64,000 nucleotides of DNA from Verrucomicrobiota bacterium (GTDB lineage: Bacteria; Verrucomicrobiota; Verrucomicrobiia; Limisphaerales; UBA9464): positions 26,026-90,025 of the forward strand of contig CANIZL010000011.1 of NCBI GenBank assembly GCA_947471985.1. Direction: 5' to 3'. Positions 25,065 through 34,100 of the stretch are shown one piece after another; positions within the stretch are counted from its first letter, which is position 1; every line of letters begins with the position of its first letter. Made by a program: the position numbers and the translations under genes. The notes under the pieces are model-generated. The model was not told the DNA's origin and made no database searches. It worked only from the letters and a program-made list of their open reading frames with translations.

Positions 25065-27185
25065 ATGAAAATACTTTCCCCCCAATCGCATGCCCCTGCC
25101 TGCATCCCGCCGGATACGGCCGGGTTCTGCCCGTCGACCCCCTCCCACGTTCTGGCTTCCGTCCGCCCCGCCTGGCCAGTCGGCAGAATCGGGATGGCAG
25201 TGCTGCTCGCCCTGGCTTTGCCGGTGAGCCTCGTAAACCGAGCCCAAGCCGGAACGGTGCTGAATGGCGCCGCTCCGCGCCCCTTTTACATTTACGCCCA
25301 CAATCCCAACACCCTGGAAGAGGCGGAGCAGGCCCTGAAGGATGGTGCCAATGCGCTGGAGCCTGACATCATGGACTTGCCGGACGGGGCCTACGATCTG
25401 GGTTCGAGCACCGCCGATCCCGCGGGATTGGTCATGTATCATGACAACGTCTACATCACGACCCGGATCCCGCTGACGTTGAACCAATACCTCGAGGGGA
25501 TTCACGGTCTGGCGGTAAAGTTTCCCCAACTCGCCATGGTGGCTTTTGATGTGAAAACGCCGGCGGCGACGGCGGCCCGCGGGGTGGAAATCCTCAATTC
25601 GATTCGCAACCACCTCAACTACGGCCCCGTGAATTTGAATGTCATCATCAGTGTGGCCAGTCGGGACGATGCCGGCATTTTCGACAACCTGCTGGCGCCG
25701 GGGACGCTGGGGCCGCGCGAAGCCGTGCAGATTGATCAGGAGGACGATGCCGCGGAGATCGTGCAGCATTTCTTCGACCTCGGGTTTTCGGGAAACATCG
25801 GTTACGGGGATGGTACCGCGACCCAGGGGCCCAACCTGCCGCGGGCCATGGACAAGGCCGCCTTCCTGCGCGCGAGTATCGGTTTTCCCCAGTCGGTGAC
25901 TTATGTCTATACGCTCGCGAACGAATCCTCCGAGCACTCGTTCATCAATGGCGGGGCCGATGGAATTATTCCGGAGCTCGACAAGATTCCGGCTTTGGTG
26001 GCCGTGGTGAACCAGCATTCGGAAATTCGGATGGCGAATCGGGAGGACAATCCGTTTCAACCGCCGAACGAGGCGTACGGATTGGTCTTCGTCACGGGCA
26101 AGGCCGGCGATGCCGGGACGGATGCCGATCTCACCATCACGCTGCATGGCTGCAAAGGGAGTGCGACGATCACGGTGGATACGGGCAATATCAACGTCTT
26201 CTATCCCACGGGGCGGATGGAGGGGGATCAGTCGGACTGGGTGACAATCCCCAGCGCGGATCTGGGCTTGCTGACCTCGGTAACCATCAAGAATGACGGC
26301 TCGGGCAATGCGGCGGGCTGGCTGTTGAAAAGCGTTCGCGTGAGCAGTGCGCGTTGGTTGGGGCCCGATTTTAATCAGGCCCGGAATTACAGCGGCACCT
26401 TCTCGGGATATCTTGAAAGTGGCGATACAACCACGATCGCGCTGACCCCCAATTTCACGGAACCGGGCCCGACGATTGTGTGCCCGGGTCCCATCTCGGT
26501 TACAAATGACCCCAATGGCTGCGGTGCGGTGGTGCACTTCGTTCCCGTAGTCAGTGATCCGTGCGGATCGGTGGTGGCGGTGTGTGAGCCGTCCTCCGGC
26601 AGCTTTTTTCCGGTGGGCCAAACGGTGGTGACCTGTCATGCCAGCAGCGATCTCGGATCCTCGGTGCCGTGCAGTTTTACGGTGACGGTGCTGGATACCG
26701 AGAGTCCCGTGATGGCCTGTCCCTCGCCCAAGGTGGTCGATGCCACCGGGCCGTCGGGTGTGACTGTGGCCTTTTCCCCGACGGCGGCGGACAACTGCGC
26801 GATCGCCAGCATCGTGTGTCTGCCGGTCTCGGGGAGTCTCTTTCCCGTTGGCGATTCGACTGTTCATTGCCTGGCCAAGGATCCGTCGGGCAATTCCGTC
26901 ACCTGCAGCTTTACCATCCACGTGAAGGGTGCCGCGGAGCAGGCCGCCGATCTGGTGGCCCAGGTTAGCAATTTGAATGTCGGCAAGGGCCCGAAGAACG
27001 CCCTGCTGGTCAAGCTGAACGGCGCGTTGGGCAAGCTGCAGGCCGGTCAGTTGAAGCCTTCCTGTAATGAGTTTGGGGCGTTCATCAATCTGGTGCAGGC
27101 ACAGCGCGGCAAGGCGCTGACCCTCGCGGAGGCCGACGCCCTGATCGCCAAGGCCAACCAGATCCGGGTCGTTGCGGGATGTTGA
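25065..27185 (+). CDS. Secreted sphingomyelinase-D-like phospholipase with PLAT, HYR and FIMAH domains
   Basis: Residues 76-320 match the sicariid-spider SMase D/phospholipase D barrel, a relative of glycerophosphodiester phosphodiesterases. Visible catalytic pattern: H79 (A-H-N-P-N-T), E99 and D101 (A-L-E-P-D-I), H126 (M-Y-H-D-N), D162 and K164 (F-D-V-K-T-P). In Loxosceles numbering these are H12, E32, D34, H47, D91 and K93. Spacing H-to-E (20) and D-to-K (2) is identical. A PLAT/LH2 lipid-association domain follows (about 337-428), then two HYR immunoglobulin-like domains (about 467-543 and 547-621) and a C-terminal FIMAH helical domain (about 626-702). The signal sequence core is around 44-62; ATG 25194 is the alternative start that places it at the N-terminus. 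Transphosphatidylation of choline or ethanolamine phospholipids is the family reaction. Confidence 0.85.
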   Translation: MKILSPQSHAPACIPPDTAGFCPSTPSHVLASVRPAWPVGRIGMAVLLALALPVSLVNRAQAGTVLNGAAPRPFYIYAHNPNTLEEAEQALKDGANALEPDIMDLPDGAYDLGSSTADPAGLVMYHDNVYITTRIPLTLNQYLEGIHGLAVKFPQLAMVAFDVKTPAATAARGVEILNSIRNHLNYGPVNLNVIISVASRDDAGIFDNLLAPGTLGPREAVQIDQEDDAAEIVQHFFDLGFSGNIGYGDGTATQGPNLPRAMDKAAFLRASIGFPQSVTYVYTLANESSEHSFINGGADGIIPELDKIPALVAVVNQHSEIRMANREDNPFQPPNEAYGLVFVTGKAGDAGTDADLTITLHGCKGSATITVDTGNINVFYPTGRMEGDQSDWVTIPSADLGLLTSVTIKNDGSGNAAGWLLKSVRVSSARWLGPDFNQARNYSGTFSGYLESGDTTTIALTPNFTEPGPTIVCPGPISVTNDPNGCGAVVHFVPVVSDPCGSVVAVCEPSSGSFFPVGQTVVTCHASSDLGSSVPCSFTVTVLDTESPVMACPSPKVVDATGPSGVTVAFSPTAADNCAIASIVCLPVSGSLFPVGDSTVHCLAKDPSGNSVTCSFTIHVKGAAEQAADLVAQVSNLNVGKGPKNALLVKLNGALGKLQAGQLKPSCNEFGAFINLVQAQRGKALTLAEADALIAKANQIRVVAGC

Positions 27186-27224
27186 ACGGGTAGGAATCGG
27201 GAAGAAACCACACGTCCCGACCGC

Positions 27225-27261
27225 AAAACGATCATCTCCTTCCGGGGGGGATGATCGTTTT
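27225..27261 (+). terminator. Strong intrinsic terminator after the phospholipase gene
   Basis: AAAACGATCATC and its exact complement GATGATCGTTTT pair over 12 bp around a 13-base loop, followed by a further T. The A-run on the left makes it potentially bidirectional. It isolates the phospholipase transcript from the sigma factor locus downstream. Confidence 0.85.
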
Positions 27262-27432
27262 TCCATTCCCCAAGGTTGCTCCCGGCCCGATCTCTGGGGG
27301 GGGCGGAGTCGTCCATGGCGGGCTAGTACTAAAAAATCTTCTAAGGAATCCCATGGCCCGGTGTCTCATTGGTACGGCGTATGACGATGATGACAAAACC
27401 GGCGGGTCACTGAACTTGGAGACGACGTTCGC

Positions 27433-28005
27433 GTGACCCCGATTCCCCAGATGGCAACCGAGCCCGACGCAGCGGCCGCGGATATTCCGCGGGCCGAGTC
27501 GATCGAGGAGCTGTTCCATGCCCTGGAATCGCCCCTGCTGGCGTATGCGTTTCGTCTGACGACCGATACCGATATGGCCGAAGACCTGGTTCAAGAAGCG
27601 TTCCTGCGATTGCACTCCCAGTTTGCGGAGGTGCGGCAGCCGCGGAGTTGGCTGTATCGGACGGTGCACAATCTGGCGCTGAACCACCGTCGCGATGAGG
27701 CCAAAGTGGTTCCCATGACGTCGCCGGTGGATCCCGAGGAGGGTACCCCTGTGGTCGTGGTCGATTCCCAGCCCTTGCCGGATGAGGCCTTGGCGCGCTG
27801 GGAGGGAATCGGTTTGGTGCGGCAGAATTTGCAGAAACTGGATGCCCGGGGACAGGAACTGATCCGTTTGAAATTCACCGAGGAACTTTCGTATCAACAG
27901 ATCAGCGACCGCACCGGGCTCGGGGTGGGGCACGTCGGATATTTGTTGCATCACTCCTTAAAATCACTCGCTGCCGCCCTGGCGAAAGCGGGCCTGGTCC
28001 CATGA
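27433..28005 (+). CDS. ECF-type RNA polymerase sigma factor (VWA locus)
   Basis: The 190-residue sigma factor starts at GTG 27433, with ATG 27451 an equally good alternative. Region 2 (about 22-90) contains M-A-E-D-L-V-Q-E-A-F-L-R-L and P-R-S-W-L-Y-R-T. Region 4 (about 130-180) contains L-S-Y-Q-Q-I-S-D-R-T-G-L-G-V-G-H-V. The stop overlaps the start of the VWA protein (ATGA, 28002-28005), so the two are translationally coupled. The partner has an anti-sigma-like N-terminus, making this a sigma/anti-sigma pair that probably controls its own locus. Confidence 0.92.
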   Translation: MTPIPQMATEPDAAAADIPRAESIEELFHALESPLLAYAFRLTTDTDMAEDLVQEAFLRLHSQFAEVRQPRSWLYRTVHNLALNHRRDEAKVVPMTSPVDPEEGTPVVVVDSQPLPDEALARWEGIGLVRQNLQKLDARGQELIRLKFTEELSYQQISDRTGLGVGHVGYLLHHSLKSLAAALAKAGLVP

Positions 28006-31000
28006 ATCCCGAAACCCCGCAAACCATGTCGGACGAATTTGAATCGCGGATCACCGCGCTGTTGCTGGGCGAACTCCCGCCGGAGGAGGAGGCACGGGTT
28101 CGGGCGGCCGTGGACGCCAGTCCGGAGCTCTGGGCGCTGCAGGATCGATTGCAGCACACGATCGGGCGGGTGAGGGAGGCGGTCCCGGCGCCGGGGCGAC
28201 AGCTGGAGCCCAAGCTCTCGGCGCACCGGCGGCTGGCGTTGCTGCAGAAATTTCAAAAGGCGGTCCCGGACGTCGCCGCGGCGCCGCGGCGTCGGACGCT
28301 GCCGTGGTATTTGCCAATGGCTCTGGCCGCGACCCTGATGGTGGCTTTGACCGTCGCCAGTCTGGATTCCGGGAGCCTCGGGAAGTCGAAGGGCATGGCG
28401 GGGCAGCGGGGCGACGGCGAGACGGCCAGTTTTCGTTATCGGATGGCGTCCTTGGCGGATTTCGTGCGGCCGACGGACGCCAGCAAGCTGCGATCCTTTG
28501 CTGCTCCCGCGCAGGAGGCGAAGGCGGCCCTCGCGGAAAGGGAATCCGTGGATAACCGGCTGGCTTTGGGCGTGACCCTCCAGACCCCGGTCTCGCCGCC
28601 GCCGCCAGCGCCCGCCACCACGGTGATGCTGCGCGAGCCCAACGTGAATTCCACGTCGGAGATCAAGGTGGCGGAACGTGTGGCGGAAAGTCCGATCTCC
28701 CTGCGGGATGAACCGGCGAGTGCGGCCGATCCCCTGCGCTCGCGGATCGATCCGTTCCTGGCGAAGCGATACGGGCTGGCGGCCAATCCCCCCCAAAAAA
28801 CCAAGGCCGAATCCCGAGGCCTGGTCGCAGCCACCGGCGCGCTCTTGTCGGCGACACTGGGTTCAGGACCCGCCGGAGGTCCGACCGTGGTTGGCCGGGG
28901 CGGGGTCATTGACTCGGGGAGTGTTGTGGAACTTGGCCGCAAGCAGACGCAGAACCTCCCGGCCAAGGACGCTGAGGGTGTCCTGAGCTTTAGCGTGGCC
29001 GTGACCGGGGATGCGGCCGGAGCTGCGACCGCGGAGGCGAATCGCGCAGAAGATGGCCGCGCCGCGTTCGGCAAACCCGTGGACGCCTTCTTCGATTCGG
29101 CAGCGGATGGACCGGCGACGTCTCCGGCGAACGATCAAATCAACCTGGCGTACGCCCCGTCGGGCGTGATCAACGGAGCACTGCCGAATTTAGAACAGAC
29201 CGTACCGTCGTCCGGCGGTGTTGTTGGTGGCGCTGGGTTCGGCGGGGTGGCTTTGAAATCGATGAGCGCGGGCCGCCCGGCAGTGAGTCAGAATCGCGCG
29301 GCGGTCGAGCTGAATTCGCCCGCTTCGTCCACTCTCGCGCTCAGCGAGGTGGACGCCACGGCTGCGGTGCCGGAATTGGCGCTGCGTCAGTCGATCGACA
29401 ACGGTCGATCAGTCTCCGGGTTGGATGACCGCGCCGGTGGGGCGGGTTTCGGCGAGGACAAGTTGCGATCCCTCGACCAGTCAGCGCGGTTTTCGCGGTC
29501 GGCCGGCGGAGTGGAGGGCGGAGTGGACGGCGGACTGGGGGGTGGTCGGGCCAAGATGGAATCGGCGGGAAAGCCAGTGCAACTGCTCGCCGAGAGCCGG
29601 GAACTGGATCGTAAGGCGAAAGTCGCGTCGGAGCCGTTGACGCGCCGGGCGTGGGCATCTGCCGGTGCGGCCACCAAACTCGATGCGGCATCCGCCTCGG
29701 CGGCACCGGTGCCGACGGGCCCCGGTGAGCCCCTGGCGCATTACGCGCAGGTGACCAATCGCGCCGCGGCCGCGGTACCCCAGCCCGAGATCGTCACCAC
29801 CGAAAACAGCGTCTCCACGTTTTCCCTGAACGTCACGGATGTCTCCTTCAAGCTCGCCGCTGCGAGTCTCGAAAAGGGTGTATTGCCGGATCCCGCGTCG
29901 ATCCGCAGCGAGGAATTCATCAATGCCTTCAAGTATCGCGATCCCGAAGCCGCGTCGGGCCTGCCGATCGCCTTCAACTGGGAGCGTGCACAATACCCGT
30001 TTGCCCACCACCGGGACGTCTATCGCTTCGCCGTCCGCACGGCCGCACAGGGGCGGGAAGCCGGGCGGCCCTTGAACCTGGTTCTGCTGCTCGATAATTC
30101 TGGGTCCATGGAGCGGGCCGATCGCGTGGCCATCTTGCGCGAGGCGCTGCGGGTTTTGGCGGGACAATTGCAGGCCCAGGATCGTATCAGCGTGGTGACC
30201 TTCGCCCGCACGCCCCGTTTGTGGGTGGATGCGGTGAGCGGCGATCAGGCGGGCACGTTGGTGGAACGGATTGCCGAGCTGACTCCGGAAGGCGGCACGA
30301 ATTTGGAGGAAGCGCTGAACCTCGCGTATGCCACCGCGGCGCGGCAGTATCTCGCGGCCGGCGTCAACCGGGTAGTCCTGCTGACGGATGGCGCCGCCAA
30401 TCTCGGTGAGGTCAGCCCCGACGCGTTGCAAAAGAAGGTCGAGGGCTGGCGGCAACGGGGCGTGGCCCTGGACTGCTTTGGCATCGGCTGGGAGGGATTG
30501 AATGACGACCTGCTCGAGGTGCTCGCCCGGCATGGCGACGGACGCTACGGCTTCGTGAACACGCCGGAGGAGGCGTCGCAAAACTTCGCCGCCCAACTCG
30601 CCGGCGCCCTGCACGTCGCGGCGACGGATGTGAAAATGCAGGTGGAATTCAATCCGCAACGCGTCGCGGTGTGGCGGCAGGTCGGTTACGCCAAACACCA
30701 GCTCACGCAGGCGCAGTTCCGGGACAACACGGTCGATGCCGCCGAACTCGCCGCCGCGGAATCCGGCAACGCCCTGTATGTGGTCGAGGTGAATGCCGAG
30801 GGTTCCGGTCCGGTGGCCACCGTGCGGGCGCGGTTCCGTGATCCGCAGAGCGGTCTTTATCGGGAGCTGGAATGGCCGGTGCCCTACACCGGGCAGGCTT
30901 CACCGCTGGAGCGCGCCCCGGCGTCGTTGCGCCTCGCGGCCACGGCCTCCGCTTTTTCGGAATGGCTCGCCGGCAGTCCGTTCGCGGCCGAGGTGACGCC

Positions 31001-31112
31001 AGATCGATTGATGAATCTCCTGCCCGGAGTGGCGGGGGCCTTCGCGCCCGATCCCGCGCCGAGCCAACTCGAATGGATGATTCGTCAGGCCAAAGCCCAG
31101 TCCGGAAAATAA
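28002..31112 (+). CDS. Anti-sigma-like membrane protein with VWA domain (YfbK family)
   Basis: This is a 1036-residue protein. Residues 9-60 resemble the helical N-domain of anti-sigma factors without a zinc site, and a transmembrane helix follows (about 100-121). A long Ala/Ser/Gly-rich region (about 130-590) is probably extracytoplasmic and includes D-P-F-L-A-K-R-Y-G-L (about 250-259), the motif also found in the ABC permease tail. Residues about 600-690 match the YfbK N-terminal domain. The VWA domain (about 690-860) carries an intact MIDAS start D-N-S-G-S-M (D698). A YfbK/DUF3520 C-terminal domain ends the protein. Topology suggests a cytoplasmic sigma-binding head and an outside metal-dependent ligand-binding domain. 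It overlaps the sigma gene by 4 bp and lies 67 bp before the giant membrane protein gene. Confidence 0.88.
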   Translation: MNPETPQTMSDEFESRITALLLGELPPEEEARVRAAVDASPELWALQDRLQHTIGRVREAVPAPGRQLEPKLSAHRRLALLQKFQKAVPDVAAAPRRRTLPWYLPMALAATLMVALTVASLDSGSLGKSKGMAGQRGDGETASFRYRMASLADFVRPTDASKLRSFAAPAQEAKAALAERESVDNRLALGVTLQTPVSPPPPAPATTVMLREPNVNSTSEIKVAERVAESPISLRDEPASAADPLRSRIDPFLAKRYGLAANPPQKTKAESRGLVAATGALLSATLGSGPAGGPTVVGRGGVIDSGSVVELGRKQTQNLPAKDAEGVLSFSVAVTGDAAGAATAEANRAEDGRAAFGKPVDAFFDSAADGPATSPANDQINLAYAPSGVINGALPNLEQTVPSSGGVVGGAGFGGVALKSMSAGRPAVSQNRAAVELNSPASSTLALSEVDATAAVPELALRQSIDNGRSVSGLDDRAGGAGFGEDKLRSLDQSARFSRSAGGVEGGVDGGLGGGRAKMESAGKPVQLLAESRELDRKAKVASEPLTRRAWASAGAATKLDAASASAAPVPTGPGEPLAHYAQVTNRAAAAVPQPEIVTTENSVSTFSLNVTDVSFKLAAASLEKGVLPDPASIRSEEFINAFKYRDPEAASGLPIAFNWERAQYPFAHHRDVYRFAVRTAAQGREAGRPLNLVLLLDNSGSMERADRVAILREALRVLAGQLQAQDRISVVTFARTPRLWVDAVSGDQAGTLVERIAELTPEGGTNLEEALNLAYATAARQYLAAGVNRVVLLTDGAANLGEVSPDALQKKVEGWRQRGVALDCFGIGWEGLNDDLLEVLARHGDGRYGFVNTPEEASQNFAAQLAGALHVAATDVKMQVEFNPQRVAVWRQVGYAKHQLTQAQFRDNTVDAAELAAAESGNALYVVEVNAEGSGPVATVRARFRDPQSGLYRELEWPVPYTGQASPLERAPASLRLAATASAFSEWLAGSPFAAEVTPDRLMNLLPGVAGAFAPDPAPSQLEWMIRQAKAQSGK

Positions 31113-31179
31113 CCGTCCCCGAGGCCGGATCACACCGGCTTCGGGAGAGTCTCAATTTTACGTCCGCTCAAATCCACGC

Positions 31180-34100
31180 ATGAAAACTATCTGCTGTCGC
31201 CCGACGGGAACTGTGTTCGCCCGAGGGATCGCCCTTTTGCTGGGCTGTTTCGTGGCCCTGAATCTCTGGAGCGCCGAAGCCCCCGTCTCGGCGGAACTCA
31301 AGAAGGCCTCGATCGAAGCCCGCGGGGATGCGGACCAGGCGCACTTCGCCATTCAGGCGGAGTTCACCGGTGCGGGGGAAGGCCGCACCAAGGCGATTTA
31401 TGGCGCCACGTTTCAGCACGTGCTGCAGGTGGCCACGGCGGTCGTGAAACACCGCGTGACGATTCGTGCCGAGGCCCTGCAGGGCGGCTTGAGCGAAGTC
31501 GTGGTGGCGCTGGCCGGTGATGGCGACGTGAAGCAGGTGACCGGCGCGGAACTGGAGGATTGGAGTGTGCGACAAGGCGGGGCGGCGGGGCGAACGCTGG
31601 TGTTGCGCGTCAAAAAGACGGAGGCGCCCGTGAAGACGCTGACCGTGGAACTCACCGCGGAGACGCCGCGGCCGGATCCAAACGCGACGCTTTCCGCACT
31701 GACGTTCTCGCTGGCCGCGCCGGCGCTGGCCAATGGCTTTGTAGTCCTCGAACCCGAGTCCGGGCTGGAAGTTCAACTGCGCAATCCGGCGGGCCTCGTG
31801 CCCGTGGACGCAGCGTTCCTGCCCGAGGCCCTGCGCGGACGGACGGGCGGGACGACGAATGCGCCGTCGGTCCGTCTGGCCTATCGCTTCCTGGGCACGG
31901 CGTATTCGTTGCCGCTGAGCGTGACCACCGCCGATCCGGAGGCCCGTCGGGTCGTCCTGCGGGATTTTCGACTGACCGGCCAGTTGGCCGAGGACACCGC
32001 GGCGTTCACGCTGACGGCCATCGCCCGCGTGAAACACCCGCAGGGCGCGTCGGTGGAATTGCTGTCCGGGCGCGTGGCGTTGACGGAGGTGTCGCCGTCG
32101 GCCGATTGGCGGTTGAAATTTGAGCGGGGTCGTTACCGCGCGGTGTTTGATCGGGCGGGCGATTTCCCCGTGCAGATCCGCTTCCATGCCGGTGTGCAGC
32201 GGACCAATGGCTGGAGCCAGGTCGACTTCACGGTGGCATCGAGCACGCTGCAGCCGGTGATTCTGCAGGGACTGAAGACCGAGACGCAGTTCCGTTTCGT
32301 GGGAGCGGCGCGGCCGGAGCGTGTGGGGGAGGATTTTCGCAGCTTCCTGCCGGCGGACGGACGCTTGAATCTCGGCTGGCAGGAAAGCCGGCCCGCGGCG
32401 GAAGGCGCGCTGTTTTTCGCGGTGGAGGAACTTTCGCAGATCACGGTCAGTCCGGGCGTGATGCGGCAGACGGCGTTGCTGGATTTCAAGGTCATGCAAG
32501 GGGAGTTGAATCGCCTCTCCCTGCGGCTGGCGGGTGAGGGTGAAGTGATCCGGGTGCAGGGACCGCAGGTCTTGTCGTGGACGGTGGCGCCGATTCCCAA
32601 TAGCGCGGAACGGCAGCTGACCGTGCAGCTCAATCAGGCGCAAAAGGATCAGTTCCCGGTGCAGATTCAGACGCAGACGCCGCTCGGGACTTTTCCCCTG
32701 GCGACGAACGTGGTGCTGATCCGACCGGAAGGAGCGACGCGTTTCGGTGGGTACTATCGGATCGTCAACGACGGTGCGGTGCGCTTGGAAGTGCTCGAGG
32801 CCAACGGACTTTCCCAGATTTCGCCGGAGCAATTTCCGGCGAAGGAATCGGCGCTCGCCCTGCCGGCGGTGGCGTCGTCGCAAGTGTTTGCCTACCGCTT
32901 TTCCGGCGAGGCCTTCGGACTGCGGATTCAGGCGGACAACATTCTGCCCGAGGTGCACGTGTCGGAGGTGCTGGCGTATCAGTTGGGCGAGACCGAGCTG
33001 GCCATCGACGCGGAGATCGAACTCGACGTGCGCGAGGCGCCCCTGCGGGAACTGCTCCTGCGCGTGCCGAAGGGTTATGCCGTGGCGCGGTTGAATGCGA
33101 CCGGGCTGAGCGATTATTTCCTGACCGAACCCGCGGGCGAACCCGACGCCCAATTGCGGCTGGTTTACGGAGCCCCGATCGCCGGTCGACAGGTGCTGCA
33201 ATTGCGCCTCGAACGCAACGGGGCGCTGGGCGCGGCCAGCTGGGTGTTGCCCCGGCCGGAGGTCGTCCGGGCCAAATCGGTGCGCGGTCATCTCGCGATC
33301 CGTGCCGATGCGGGCTTTCGATTGACGCCGACGTTGACGCAGGGCTTGACCGAGATTGGCACGGCATTTTTTCCGAAGAAGATCGCGGGCCTGCAGTCGG
33401 CGTTCCGGCTGAGCGATGCGGCGTGGCAGGCGACGATTCAGGTGGAGCGGATGCCGCAATCGGTGCAGGCGGATTCCTTTCACCTGTTCTCGGTGGGCGA
33501 AGGCATTGCCTACGGGAGCACGCTGGTGAACTACCTGATTTCCGGCGCGCCGATGGCGAGCTTCCGCGTGGCCCTGACCAACGAATACTTCAACGTCGAA
33601 TTCACCGGCAAGGATGTGCGAAATTGGCAGAAGGTGGAGGGAGGCTATGTGGTGCAATTGCACACGCCGGTGAGTGGCACGTACTCGCTCCTGGCCACGT
33701 ACGAACGGCCGTTCAAGGCGCAGGGCGAGACGCTGCGCTTCAGCGGGGCGCAGCCGTTGGATGCGCAATCGGAGCAGGGCCACAGCATTGTCGTCAGCAC
33801 GCATCAATTCCAGGTGGTCCCCGTGAATGTCTCCGCGGGACTGGTGCGGCTGGAACCGGGGGAAGTGCCGGCGGAATACCGGCTGTTCTTCGATGCCCCG
33901 ATTCTCGCGGCGTATCGTTTCACCGCCCGGCCGTACAATCTTCAATTGGAACTGAAACCCCTCGTGCAAGGCGAGACGGTCAGTCAGGTGGTGGATCGCG
34001 CCGCGATGACGTCGCGCATTTCCAAAGAAGGCCAGGTGGTCACCGAAGCGCGGTATTTTGTGAAGAACCAGGGACTGCCGAATCTGCGCCTGCGCCTCCC

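Noticed and set aside
24789..27266. Minus-strand reading frame that extends the metallophosphatase upstream to about 1500 codons
   Set aside because: It lies antisense to the phospholipase gene, has proline/arginine/histidine-rich noise composition, and the signal peptide and phosphatase similarity begin only at 24788.
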